Assembly: GCA_017432685.1 (NCBI GenBank)
Contig: JAFRIR010000090.1
Location: forward strand, 1-48,438
Direction of reading: 5' to 3'
From: Flexilinea sp.
Lineage (GTDB): Bacteria > Chloroflexota > Anaerolineae > Anaerolineales > Anaerolineaceae
Length of the DNA: 48,438 nt
The notes under the pieces are model-generated. The model was not told the DNA's origin, did no database searches, and saw nothing but the letters and a program-made list of their open reading frames with translations. Numbering within the stretch: the first letter of the stretch is position 1; each line of letters opens with the position of its first letter. The translations under genes were made by a program, and so were the position numbers. This document shows positions 33,812 through 43,134 of this stretch, piece after piece.

Positions 33812-34015
33812 TCAGTTTTGTGACGCGCTGAACCCCAGTGCGTTGATGGCGCTGATGACCGCGCTCATGTCGGCGTTTTCATGGGTGATGACGGCTTTCC
33901 CGGATTCGAGATCTACATCGGCGCTCTTGACGTTTTCAACGGCTTCGGATGCTTTTTTCACTCGCATCACGCAATGCGGGCAGTGCATTCCCTCAACTTT
34001 GATTTCCGTTATCAT
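33812..34015 (-). CDS. copZ: Heavy-metal-associated (CopZ-like) metallochaperone
   Basis: 67 residues, one ferredoxin-like HMA domain. VEGMHCPHCVMRVKKA near residue 7 holds the CxxC metal-binding pair that carries Cu(I) or a similar soft ion. AAGGAGG lies 9 bases before the ATG. No copper ATPase is next to it; the 2-hydroxyacid dehydrogenase follows by 27 bases. Metal specificity cannot be read from the sequence. Confidence 0.9.
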   Translation of the reverse strand: MITEIKVEGMHCPHCVMRVKKASEAVENVKSADVDLESGKAVITHENADMSAVISAINALGFSASQN

Positions 34016-34240
34016 GAGTGTTATCCTCCTTGCGTTTTTCTGTAATTATAATGTTTCCGTGAAGTGTGCCGGGAAAGTGGTGAGCGGTGAATCAGCAGCA
34101 ATTCCGTGTCATGTAGTTTTGTCTGATTAAAATAAAAACCTACCCGGCTTGTTCCTTCCGGATACTGTTTCACTGATCAATTGTTTTGGCCGTCTCCCTA
34201 TCAGGAGGCTCAGCGCTGTCGACTGCCTGTCCTGAAATGC

Positions 34241-34390
34241 TCAGAAGCGGCGGGGACCGCTGAGGCTCACAAGGAAGAACCCGATCACCAGCAGCCAGTA
34301 GTTATATTCGGATGCCATGTGAATATAAGTGAAATGGCTGATGATGCCGAGAATTCCGATAAAGAAACCGCAGATCCATCCAAGATTCAT
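34241..34390 (-). CDS. 49-residue two-TM membrane protein
   Basis: An ORF of 49 codons, ATG at 34390, TGA ending at 34241. It begins MNLGWICGFFIGILGII and has a second hydrophobic stretch YWLLVIGFFLVSLSG, then ends GPRRF, so two membrane segments with a basic tail. AGGAAGG is placed 5 bases before the ATG, and a TATACT box lies about 20 bases upstream. These signs support a real gene. The function is unknown. The 34016-34240 and 34391-34564 flanks contain no other gene I can support. Confidence 0.65.
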   Translation of the reverse strand: MNLGWICGFFIGILGIISHFTYIHMASEYNYWLLVIGFFLVSLSGPRRF

Positions 34391-34564
34391 GAAGTACCTT
34401 CCTGCACAAAGTATAATCTATTCAATGCAAGGAGCATGCCAAACAACAAACGAGGGTCGGGTCCCTCTTGTGTTCATATTTATTTGTTCGTTCCCGGAAT
34501 TTTGGTAACCGCGTATTATAATTGCTTTGCTGTTCAAATTTTATTGAAAGCAAAGGATGGAAAC

Positions 34565-35755
34565 ATGTTATCTCTCGACAAAGTCTTCAACGCACAGTTG
34601 GTTCTCAAAAACATCATCCGGGAAACGAGCCTGGTCCGGGCTTACGGTATTGCCCCCGAATGTGAACTGTATCTCAAACCGGAAAATCTCCAGATCACGG
34701 GTTCCTTCAAGGTCCGCGGTTCTGCTTATAAAATTGCGATGCTCTCCAAAGAAGAGCGGAAGAAGGGCGTCATCGCCTGTTCGGCCGGCAACCACGCGCA
34801 GGGTGTGGCTCTGGCTGCTACCAAAAACGGCATCAAATCCCTGATATGCCTGCCGGACAGCGCTCCCATCTCCAAAGTGGAAGCCACCAAGGGCTTCGGG
34901 GCGGAGGTCTGCCTGGTGGAAGGGGTCTATGATGATGCCTATCGCAAAGCGCTGGAGCTCCGCGACAGTGAAGGCTATACCTTTGTCCATCCCTTTGACG
35001 ATGAAAATGTCATCGCCGGTCAGGGCACGATCGCGCTGGAAATTTATCATGACCTCGACAACATCGACGCCATCATCGTCCCGGTGGGCGGCGGTGGATT
35101 GATCTCCGGGATCGCTTACACTGTCAAGCAGATCCGTCCTTCGGTGAAGGTCTACGGTGTACAGGCTGCCGGTGCGCCGAGCATGTATAACTCTGTTCAT
35201 GATCACAAGATCGAATGCCTCGATTCCGTTTCGACCATCGCCGATGGCATCGCGGTCAAGCAGCCGGGCGAAAACACCTATGACCTGGTGAGCAAATATG
35301 TGGATGACATCGCGCTCGTCAGTGACGATGAGGTTGCTTCCGCCATCCTGGCGCTCATCGAAAAGCAGAAGATGATCGCGGAAGGCGCCGGTGCGGTTTC
35401 CGTGGCGGCGGTGATGTTTGACAAGTTCAACCTGAAGGGGAAACGCGTCGTCTCCATCGTCTCCGGCGGCAACATTGATGTGACCAGCCTCTCCCGTGTG
35501 ATTGATCGGGGCTTACGCAAATCCGGACGTTCCACCAGCCTGCTCATCGAGCTCATCGACAAGCCCGGCCAGCTCAAGGATATCTCCCGCATCATCGCCG
35601 ACTGCGGCGGCAATGTGACCGGTGTGCATTATGAAAAAGGCGAGACCGAGAGCATCAACGGCTGCTTCCTGCGAATCGAGATGGAGACCCGGGATTATAA
35701 CCATGTCATGCAGATCACCGAATCGCTCAAAGCCGAGGGCTTCAAGATCGTTTAA
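34565..35755 (+). CDS. ilvA: Threonine dehydratase with ACT domain
   Basis: Deaminates threonine to 2-oxobutyrate, a step toward isoleucine or threonine catabolism. It is 396 residues from the ATG at 34565, which has AAAGG 8 bases upstream; the frame is open back to 34181 without a start signal. ENLQITGSFKVRGSAYK near residue 40 has the PLP lysine, SAGNHAQGVA near 77 and GGGGLISGIAY near 178 bind PLP. The last ~80 residues (SLLIELIDKPGQLKDISRII) form one ACT domain, the layout of the short form of the enzyme. The asd-hom attenuator in the same window senses the same amino acids. Confidence 0.93.
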   Translation: MLSLDKVFNAQLVLKNIIRETSLVRAYGIAPECELYLKPENLQITGSFKVRGSAYKIAMLSKEERKKGVIACSAGNHAQGVALAATKNGIKSLICLPDSAPISKVEATKGFGAEVCLVEGVYDDAYRKALELRDSEGYTFVHPFDDENVIAGQGTIALEIYHDLDNIDAIIVPVGGGGLISGIAYTVKQIRPSVKVYGVQAAGAPSMYNSVHDHKIECLDSVSTIADGIAVKQPGENTYDLVSKYVDDIALVSDDEVASAILALIEKQKMIAEGAGAVSVAAVMFDKFNLKGKRVVSIVSGGNIDVTSLSRVIDRGLRKSGRSTSLLIELIDKPGQLKDISRIIADCGGNVTGVHYEKGETESINGCFLRIEMETRDYNHVMQITESLKAEGFKIV

Positions 35756-35765
35756 GATCTTTCGG

Positions 35766-36935
35766 TTATGGTATAAAACTACCCCAATCCTTCCAGCTGA
35801 CATAAGCTGTATTGTTGATCGTCATGCTGTCCCCGCCAAGATAGAAAACAGCATTCCTGGCATTTTCATCCTGACGGAGTTCCAGATATTTCCTGGTATT
35901 GGAAGAAAGTTTTGATTCCGGCTCGTTTGCACTTTTGATCTCAATGGCAAAAGTATGTTTCCAATCCGCAATGGTATCCACTTCAAAACCGTTTTTATCA
36001 CGGAAAAAGGTTAAATTCGGCTTTCTCCCCTGATTCATTCGCTGTTTCATTAACTCGCTGACAGCAAAAGTCTCTACAACGGCGCCCTTATGTCGGCTGA
36101 GAAGCAGATCTTCGACACTTTCCAGCCGCAGCAGATGACAAAGAAGTCCTGTATCAACGAAATACAGTTTTGGAGTTTTTACCACAGTTTTTCCGAGATT
36201 ATTTGAGTCCGGTTCAAGGAAGTGGATAATAAATGAGGTTTCCAGAATCGAAAGCCAGGATGCAATTGTAGGAGAGGAAACACCCACATCTCTGGCGATA
36301 CTTTCTTTTGAGAGAAGCTGCCCGCTGTGAACAGCACAGACCTGAATAAATTTCCGAAATGTAGAAAGGTTGTCAGGTTTTACCAGTTCTTTCACATCCC
36401 GGTCCAGATAGGTATCAATGTAACTTTCAAACCAGTCATGAGGGATAAAATGTTTCTCCGGATCATAAAGCGGCGGATACTCCCCTTTAAAAATCAGAGG
36501 ATAAGGTCTTTCCGGGAGCAAAGCGGCATTTGTCAGTTCGCAGATTGAAAATGGCAGAAGATTCAGGAAAGCAGCTCTCCCTGACATACTTTCCGTCATG
36601 TTTTTTTTCAATCGGAACTGGCTTGATCCGGTCAGAATAAATTTTCCCGGTGTCCATTTTGTCTGATCAACATGATACTTCAGCGCTTCAAAAATATCAG
36701 GGACTTTTTGTGCTTCATCAATGATGGCTCCGTTGGGAAATGCGCTGATAAAATCAATGGGATTTGCGGATGCGAGTTCGCGCATGTTTTTGTCATCAAA
36801 GGTAATATAGCGTTTGTCGGGGAAGCTGTGCTGTGCAAGCGTTGTCTTTCCGCTTTGCCGCGGTCCGGTTATTCCTACAACCGGAAATTGAGAGGCTAAT
36901 CGCAGAAGGGTGGATTCGGCTGCTCTGTTGATCAT
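35766..36935 (-). CDS. AAA-family ATPase with DUF4143 domain
   Basis: 389 residues from the ATG at 36935 (GGAGG 5 bases upstream; a GTG at 36941 is also possible). Walker A is GPRQSGKTTLAQ near residue 25, Walker B is GAIIDEAQKVP near 71, and FILTGSSQF is the sensor. The middle has a winged-helix-like part (SKESIARDVGVSSPTIASWLSIL). The C-terminus, FFRDKNGFEVDTIADW with AIEIKS, is a nuclease-like DUF4143 fold. Such proteins are common and mostly uncharacterised, often variably present. The gene is more AT-rich than its neighbours upstream. Confidence 0.88.
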   Translation of the reverse strand: MINRAAESTLLRLASQFPVVGITGPRQSGKTTLAQHSFPDKRYITFDDKNMRELASANPIDFISAFPNGAIIDEAQKVPDIFEALKYHVDQTKWTPGKFILTGSSQFRLKKNMTESMSGRAAFLNLLPFSICELTNAALLPERPYPLIFKGEYPPLYDPEKHFIPHDWFESYIDTYLDRDVKELVKPDNLSTFRKFIQVCAVHSGQLLSKESIARDVGVSSPTIASWLSILETSFIIHFLEPDSNNLGKTVVKTPKLYFVDTGLLCHLLRLESVEDLLLSRHKGAVVETFAVSELMKQRMNQGRKPNLTFFRDKNGFEVDTIADWKHTFAIEIKSANEPESKLSSNTRKYLELRQDENARNAVFYLGGDSMTINNTAYVSWKDWGSFIP

Positions 36936-36978
36936 ATGCACCTCCGGAAAATATAAAGTTAAACCTCAGATAATCTAA

Positions 36979-37007
36979 AGTATAACATGCGGATAACCAA
37001 AAGTCAA
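36979..37007 (-). promoter_or_regulatory. Promoter of the AAA ATPase
   Basis: On the minus strand TTGACT (37007-37002), a 17-base spacer, and TATACT (36984-36979). A TG one base before the -10 box makes it an extended -10. It lies 43 bases before the ATG. Confidence 0.7.
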
Positions 37008-37153
37008 CATACAGGAAAATCGAAAGTGCTGTAGTTCACGGCTCCGGCCTCTGGATGCTGCATGAAATTGTAACGATGGAGAACATATAAACTTTGTTAT
37101 CACCTTATAATAATTGGAAATATCTATTAAAAAGCACGAATTGGTATAAAAGT

Positions 37154-37354
37154 TGCTATAATATTAAACTGTATTTATAATGCCTGTTAAGCGGCTGTGA
37201 GGGGCTGCTGCAGGATAGATATAGCGTACGGTTCCGAAAATCGTACGAACATCTGACCGGAAAGAGATTCGGCTGAACCGGAGATGACGCAGAACCGGAG
37301 AGTGAACAGTTCTGATCGATCATCCATCCTGAGCCGGATAAGGAGAGAACCAAG
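37154..37354 (+). promoter_or_regulatory. Extended -10 promoter and long 5' leader of the adhesin
   Basis: TGCTATAAT at 37154-37162 is an extended -10 box with no clear -35. Between it and the adhesin ATG at 37355 lie about 185 untranslated bases. CAGGAT near 37213 can pair with ATCCTG near 37326, and CGTACG occurs twice (near 37227 and 37244). ACCGGA occurs three times. This suggests a folded leader, but I do not recognise a known riboswitch. The ribosome site is AAGGAGAG. Nothing else is seen in the 36936-37354 gap besides the two promoters. Confidence 0.5.
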
Positions 37355-40300
37355 ATGAGAATTTCACGTTCGCTGTTGTTTGCTATTTTGCTGCTTGCGG
37401 CGCTGACTGCTGTATTCGGCTCCGCCATCGCTTCGGGTTCTGATACTGAAGACGTTTATTACACCGTTGACTTTTATTATGGCGACAGCGGGGAATATCA
37501 CCTTCCCGGTGGAGAAAGCATCCTGCTTTCTGAACTGTTTGAAAAGCTGGGTGTTGACAGAAATGTGGAGAAAATCAGTAAAATTGATTTCAGCAATCAA
37601 TCTCTTATTTCAATAGACCATGTATTATCTGATTATGAATTGGTATCCAATGGTCCTTTTTCAACCATAGAGCATTTGACATTTTACATGGAAAATGGAG
37701 AAAAAATTGAAATCACTGTCAAAGATGCAGGATATAAGTATGGTGGAGGTATAGGTACAGGAAATTGTTATTGGTGGATTGATACAGAAGGCGTGCTTAC
37801 GATCCGTCCTAATAATAGTGGCGGCTATCAAGATGGAGATCCCGATTCCGGTACTGCTTATCTTACAAAACGTAATGGAAATAATTATACAAATCAAAAT
37901 AGCTGGCCATGGCATCAATATCGAAATGAAATCACCAAAGTTCAGGTTTATGGAAAAGTAATTGTTCAGGAGTATATCCAACTTGCATATATGTTTGCCG
38001 ATTGTCCTAACCTTGAGGAAGTTGACCTCAGAAGGTTGGATACTACCAATGCCATTTCATTTAAGGGAATGTTTCAAAATTGCACTTCTCTTACGAACCT
38101 TGACCTTAGCGCCTTTACCAATGAGAATCACGTTTATGAAATGCAGGATATGTTTGCGGGCTGCTCCAAACTTGAATCGGTTACTTTGAATAATGTAAAC
38201 TTCAAAACCCGCGAATCCAATCCGGATCAATATGGGAATATTAATTCCGGCAGTGTCCAGATGCAGCGTATGTTCCAGGGCTGTACAAGCCTGAAAACCG
38301 TGGATATGTCCAATATTACGATCTACGGACGAGATAACTGGACGCAGCTGCAAGGTATGTTTGCCGGACTTACCAGTCTCGAAAAGGTTGATCTTTCCAA
38401 AATGCAAATTCCCAATGTTCGTACAGTCAAAGATATGTTTCAGGGCTGTACCGGACTGAAAACATTGAAGCTGAACGAATTTGACATGTCTGGTATCAGC
38501 GAAGATGGAAAATACTACGGTGAAAACGGAACTTCTAAGCCTTTTGATCCCAGCGCCCGGGTATGGGGTGCGGAAAGTCTGACTGCTCTTGAAACCCTTG
38601 AAGCTGAAAACTCAAAAATCTGGATGGTCAAGGCAAATACGAAAAAAACCGGTGATAAGCAATATTGGAATGCGGAAGGTGAGAACCGGGGTGGAAATAT
38701 ACCCTACCTCATGAGCAGTGAAAATGACGGCAGTGATATCAGCATATGGTTCACTCCGGATGTTGGTGCTGAGAAAGCTCCGGATAACAGCGGGATTCAG
38801 TATAGCGAGGAAAAAAGGGCAATCCTGCTGAACAAACGTGAGTGGATCGACCTGCTGACGGACCGCTGGCAGATCACGAACGAAAGCCAGAACTTTGACA
38901 GTACAAAAGAAGGTCCCGATTGGAGAACGAACCCCAACGTAGCGGCAAATATCGGCGGGACAAGCCCTGCGGGGAAGATCGATATTTACGAAAATTCGAC
39001 TGAGGGTCATACGAATACCAATGGCGCGGGGTTCCTGGCCCCGGGTGTTTATGAAAAAGCATCTGGTGAGAAAAACAGTTATTTCACCAATATTCCGGAT
39101 ACAGATTATCGGATCGTAAATCTTGGTGGAGCTTTGCCGATAATAAAAATTAATGATGTCAATTATGAAAATACGCAGAATTACGGAGATTTGATAATAA
39201 CAAAGAATGGTGAAGCATACCAAATCAAAACGAAAAATATGGCTGCTTCTTTATTGGAAGAAGATAAATATGAAGTTTTGAATGCCGCTGACAATACAGA
39301 TCTGAATATCCAAATCATCTATGAAGATGCTGTACAGGATATTACCGGTGTGCATAATAAAAATCTGATCCTGACGATCGAATCGATTACGTTTACCAAT
39401 CAGGTAAATATCCCGTCTGATCCAGGAGATAATCGAAGACCGAAGGATTCGAACAATTATGTGACTGATCAATGGTACAGGGATCTGTTCAGCATCAGTG
39501 CAAACGGAATTGAATTCCGTGATTATCTGTATAACGCAGATGGAGCAAGAGCGCTGAGCAATGGATCGGGTTCGGAAGTAAAATTCAAAATCGAAGTTGA
39601 TGACCCAGCAGAAAACAGTACGATTCTGTTTTATCTGGATGATCTTGATGTTCCCGCGAAACAGGATTGGATCCTGGATCAAGACGATGCCAGTAATGAC
39701 TGGCTGCCATGGGATCAATGGACGTTGAATGAAGAAACACAAAAATATACTGGTTACGGTGTTACCTACGGTCCCGGAAGCGAAGGTATTATCCTTGGGG
39801 AAGGGAATCATTTGGATACCATTACCTTTGCAACTCATACCGGATTGGAACTCGTTAGCAGCACCACATCTGCACCTCATTCAGCTGATCCGACGATTGA
39901 TGGTTCCGATGAAAAGAATTATGTCCTGGCAACCGGTTCCGATCAGACAACACCCTGGTCCGCATTTTATGTCAGCGCGGAAGCCTCGGGCGCTGAATAC
40001 ACCTGGACGAATGGAATCGGCTGTACAACTTATCTTTTGAAATCTATGCCGTCGGGAAGCACAAAAATAAAGGTTGTCAAAGACTGGCAGGATAATGATA
40101 ATCAGGATGGGATACGTCCGGATTCTGTCAAGATCAATCTGCTTTATCAAAATGCACAGGAAGAATATTTAAAAACCGGCAGAGATCTGGCGCTGACTTC
40201 AGATAACGATTGGTCCGGTAAATTTTATATTTGGAGCGATATCAGCGCAAATTATTCTGTCAGCGAAGACTCGGTTGCTGCATATGATTTGCCTGTGATT

Positions 40301-43030
40301 ACAGAAGCAGACTATGAAAATAGTGATATTTATAAAACATTCACCGTAACAAATACTCATATACCTGAAACAATCTCTGTTTCGGGATATAAAAAATGGA
40401 TCCATGATGGTAACGAAGGAGTCAAACCTTCTTCGGTTACTGTCCGACTGCTGGCAGATGGAGATGATACCGACAAGTCTAAGACCGTAACGGAAGCAGA
40501 CGATTGGAAGTGGACTTTCACAGATTTGCCAAAATTTGAAGGTGGAGAAGAGATCCAATATTCGGTTAAAGAAGATCCGGTTGAGGACTATTTCATCAGT
40601 GTGTTGGATGAAGACCTGGGCATGATTGAAAACACCTACGGAAAGGGAATGACATCCGTAACTGTGACCAAACATTGGGAGGATAATGATAATCAAGATG
40701 GCATTCGCCCTGAGGTCATACTGGTTCAGCTTTTAGCCAACGGTGTGGATGCCGGAAAAAATCCGCTTACTTTATCCGCAGACGAAAATGAATGGACAGG
40801 GGTCTTTTTTCCGCTGCCTGTCTATGATGAAGAGAATAAAAAGATAGAATACAGCGTAAAAGAAATTTACGATGGGCATTATGTGAATGGTGATTCCAAA
40901 ACAGGATATGAGGATACCTACAAATTATCAGAAGATGGATATTCATGGGAGATCACAAATACGCATATTCCGGAAACTTTTGATATGGAAGGACACAAAA
41001 AATGGGAAGGTGATACACCTGAGACCCTTCCGGAATCGGTTACTATCCATTTGCATAATGAAGAAGGACTGGTTGAATCTCTTGAGATTTTTGCAAAAGA
41101 TAACTGGACAGGCGTTTTCAAGAATCTGCCGCGATTCAAAGACGGGGAGAAAATCCAATATTACGTTCACGAAGCGGAAAGTTTTGACAATTACAAAGTT
41201 TCTAAGACCGGAAATATCATTACCAATACTTATGATCCCGGAAAAACGAGTGTCTATGTGATTAAAGAATGGCGTGATGATCATAACCGTGACGGAAAAC
41301 GTCCGGAGAGTGTTACCGTTGAACTGCTTGCCAACGGCAAGTATCAGGATTCATGGGAGCTCACGGAAGGGCACTGGGATCACTTATTTGAAGATCTTCC
41401 GATCCTGGATGAAAATGAAGAAAGAATTACCTATTCGATCCGGGAAAAGACCTATGACAGCAATTATACAAGCGTTGTTTCCGAAAATGCTCCACATAAC
41501 TTCTCGATTATCAATACCTATACACCGGAAACGGTTACTGTCAGCGGACAGAAGACCTGGATCGGTTTTCCGAATGATTTTGAATATCCTGAAAAAATTG
41601 TTATACGGCTGCATGCAGATGGAAAAGAAGTTGATGAGGTAGAAGTTACGGCAGAGAATAATTGGAAGTATTCATTTGAACCTCGGCCGAAATACCTGGA
41701 GCATGCAGAAGGGCAGCTGATCCAGTACACGATCACAGAAGATTCTTTTGATGATAATAAAACTGAAATTGAAAATATCGAAGTTGAATATGACGGATAT
41801 AATGTGACGAACATCTATGATCCGGGACATACAGGGTTTTCTGTTACAAAACGCTGGAGTGACGGTAACAATAAGGACGGGATCCGCCCCGACTCGATCC
41901 ATGTTCAGGTTTATGCTGATGATGAACCGTACTCCGGAGTTGTTGAAGCTTACCGTGAACCGGTTGAGCTGAATGCGTCAGGAAAGTGGTTCTATCAATT
42001 CAACGGATTGGATATTTATGATGCAAGCGGTAAGCGGATCAGCTACTCGATCCAGGAAGTGAAAGAAGGCGTAATCACCGGAAAGGATGAACCCGGTGCT
42101 TATCATTCTGACGTTCAGGGAAACAGCAAACGCGGATTTCTGATCATCAATACCCATACACCGGATACAGTCAACGTTTCTGCCCGAAAGATTTGGGAAG
42201 GTACGGTATCGGAGGGATCACAACCGGAAACAGTTACTGTGCTCCTGATCGCTGATGGGAATACTGTCGGCGATCCCCAAATAATCTCAGAAGATACAGA
42301 CTGGACAGCTGTCTGGGAACGTTTGCCGAAATATCGGTATGGTACGACAACCCCGATCGAATATTCGGTGAAAGAGTCAGAAGTACCGGATGGTTATCAG
42401 GTGAGTTATGATGGGTCTGTGGAAAAAGGATTCACGATAACGAATCAATATCAATCAGATGACCCGGATCCGGATCCAGATCCCGACCCTGATCCGACTT
42501 CCCGGGAATGGTTCCTCCTGGACATTGAACTGCCGCAGACGGGCATCACGACCGCGGGAGGCTTCCTGCGGAGCAGCAAGCCTGCTTCCGTGAATTACCG
42601 CCCGGTGAACATGGAACTGCAGATTCCGAGTCTGAACCTCCGCAGTGAAATCGTGACGGTCCCGCGCACGGAAGACGGATATGCCGTGGAGTGGCTGGGA
42701 ATGGACACCGGCCTGCTGGAAGGGACGTCACTGCCCGGTGAGGGCGTTTCCGTGATCGCAGCTCACAACACGCTCAACGCGGAGGAATACGGACCCTTTG
42801 CCTCGATCCAGTTGCTGCGGAAGGGCGACCGCTTTTTCGTCAGCACAGACAAAGACCTGCTGATCTATGAAGTCTATGCCAACGAGAAGATCGGTGCCCG
42901 TGACGGAGAGCGCCTCGCGAAGATCGCGGGAAGCTATGAGAACACGCTCACGCTGCTGACCTGCGAAGACGAACGTCCGGAAGGCGGCTATGCCTCCCGA
43001 CGGATCGTGGCAGCCAAAGAGGTTCGATAA
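37355..43030 (+). CDS. Giant surface adhesin: BspA-type repeats, eight Cna-B domains, LPQTG and a C-terminal sortase domain
   Basis: 1891 residues. Signal peptide at 1-27. A leucine-rich BspA/DUF285 region near 213-375 has six units of the MFxxCxxLxxVDL type. An unassigned beta-rich part follows to ~900. Eight Cna-B domains fill ~901-1697 and alternate between two subtypes (KxWxDxxNxDGxRP and ETVxVSGxKxW). Each keeps the Lys, Glu and Asn needed for an intramolecular isopeptide bond. A DPDPDP linker follows. LPQTG at 1726-1730 is not followed by the usual hydrophobic anchor but by a sortase domain with His1804, Cys1870 (TLLTCED) and Arg1882/1883. The first ~5.1 kb is AT-rich, the sortase part GC-rich like the rest of the window. 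Probably exported and self-processed or self-anchored; that mechanism is inference. Confidence 0.9.
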   Translation: MRISRSLLFAILLLAALTAVFGSAIASGSDTEDVYYTVDFYYGDSGEYHLPGGESILLSELFEKLGVDRNVEKISKIDFSNQSLISIDHVLSDYELVSNGPFSTIEHLTFYMENGEKIEITVKDAGYKYGGGIGTGNCYWWIDTEGVLTIRPNNSGGYQDGDPDSGTAYLTKRNGNNYTNQNSWPWHQYRNEITKVQVYGKVIVQEYIQLAYMFADCPNLEEVDLRRLDTTNAISFKGMFQNCTSLTNLDLSAFTNENHVYEMQDMFAGCSKLESVTLNNVNFKTRESNPDQYGNINSGSVQMQRMFQGCTSLKTVDMSNITIYGRDNWTQLQGMFAGLTSLEKVDLSKMQIPNVRTVKDMFQGCTGLKTLKLNEFDMSGISEDGKYYGENGTSKPFDPSARVWGAESLTALETLEAENSKIWMVKANTKKTGDKQYWNAEGENRGGNIPYLMSSENDGSDISIWFTPDVGAEKAPDNSGIQYSEEKRAILLNKREWIDLLTDRWQITNESQNFDSTKEGPDWRTNPNVAANIGGTSPAGKIDIYENSTEGHTNTNGAGFLAPGVYEKASGEKNSYFTNIPDTDYRIVNLGGALPIIKINDVNYENTQNYGDLIITKNGEAYQIKTKNMAASLLEEDKYEVLNAADNTDLNIQIIYEDAVQDITGVHNKNLILTIESITFTNQVNIPSDPGDNRRPKDSNNYVTDQWYRDLFSISANGIEFRDYLYNADGARALSNGSGSEVKFKIEVDDPAENSTILFYLDDLDVPAKQDWILDQDDASNDWLPWDQWTLNEETQKYTGYGVTYGPGSEGIILGEGNHLDTITFATHTGLELVSSTTSAPHSADPTIDGSDEKNYVLATGSDQTTPWSAFYVSAEASGAEYTWTNGIGCTTYLLKSMPSGSTKIKVVKDWQDNDNQDGIRPDSVKINLLYQNAQEEYLKTGRDLALTSDNDWSGKFYIWSDISANYSVSEDSVAAYDLPVITEADYENSDIYKTFTVTNTHIPETISVSGYKKWIHDGNEGVKPSSVTVRLLADGDDTDKSKTVTEADDWKWTFTDLPKFEGGEEIQYSVKEDPVEDYFISVLDEDLGMIENTYGKGMTSVTVTKHWEDNDNQDGIRPEVILVQLLANGVDAGKNPLTLSADENEWTGVFFPLPVYDEENKKIEYSVKEIYDGHYVNGDSKTGYEDTYKLSEDGYSWEITNTHIPETFDMEGHKKWEGDTPETLPESVTIHLHNEEGLVESLEIFAKDNWTGVFKNLPRFKDGEKIQYYVHEAESFDNYKVSKTGNIITNTYDPGKTSVYVIKEWRDDHNRDGKRPESVTVELLANGKYQDSWELTEGHWDHLFEDLPILDENEERITYSIREKTYDSNYTSVVSENAPHNFSIINTYTPETVTVSGQKTWIGFPNDFEYPEKIVIRLHADGKEVDEVEVTAENNWKYSFEPRPKYLEHAEGQLIQYTITEDSFDDNKTEIENIEVEYDGYNVTNIYDPGHTGFSVTKRWSDGNNKDGIRPDSIHVQVYADDEPYSGVVEAYREPVELNASGKWFYQFNGLDIYDASGKRISYSIQEVKEGVITGKDEPGAYHSDVQGNSKRGFLIINTHTPDTVNVSARKIWEGTVSEGSQPETVTVLLIADGNTVGDPQIISEDTDWTAVWERLPKYRYGTTTPIEYSVKESEVPDGYQVSYDGSVEKGFTITNQYQSDDPDPDPDPDPDPTSREWFLLDIELPQTGITTAGGFLRSSKPASVNYRPVNMELQIPSLNLRSEIVTVPRTEDGYAVEWLGMDTGLLEGTSLPGEGVSVIAAHNTLNAEEYGPFASIQLLRKGDRFFVSTDKDLLIYEVYANEKIGARDGERLAKIAGSYENTLTLLTCEDERPEGGYASRRIVAAKEVR

Positions 43031-43049
43031 TAGGTGGTAGGCTTCGGAG

Positions 43050-43076
43050 ATTAAGAATTAAGAGTTAAGAGTTAAT
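43050..43076. repeat. Heptamer array, left arm of locus S3
   Basis: Units GAATTAA and GAGTTAA in tandem just after the adhesin stop. The reverse complement of the same units forms the arm at 43333-43361. Confidence 0.8.
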
Positions 43077-43134
43077 GACATGTCTATACACTACTGAGAG
43101 GAAAATGGGTTGCAATCCTCCGAAAAACACAGTG

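Noticed and set aside
34181..34564. A 128-residue N-terminal extension of threonine dehydratase
   Set aside because: The extension is antisense to the 49-residue membrane-protein gene. The family N-terminus and a good ribosome site match the ATG at 34565.
37200..37340. Cyclic-di-GMP riboswitch before the adhesin
   Set aside because: The conserved core bases of the GEMM classes were not found. Only generic pairing potential is visible.
37355..43030. Assembly fusion of an adhesin gene and a separate sortase gene
   Set aside because: Not fully excluded, but there is one continuous frame with an LPQTG and linker exactly at the junction and no internal ribosome site or start found there, which argues for a true fusion.
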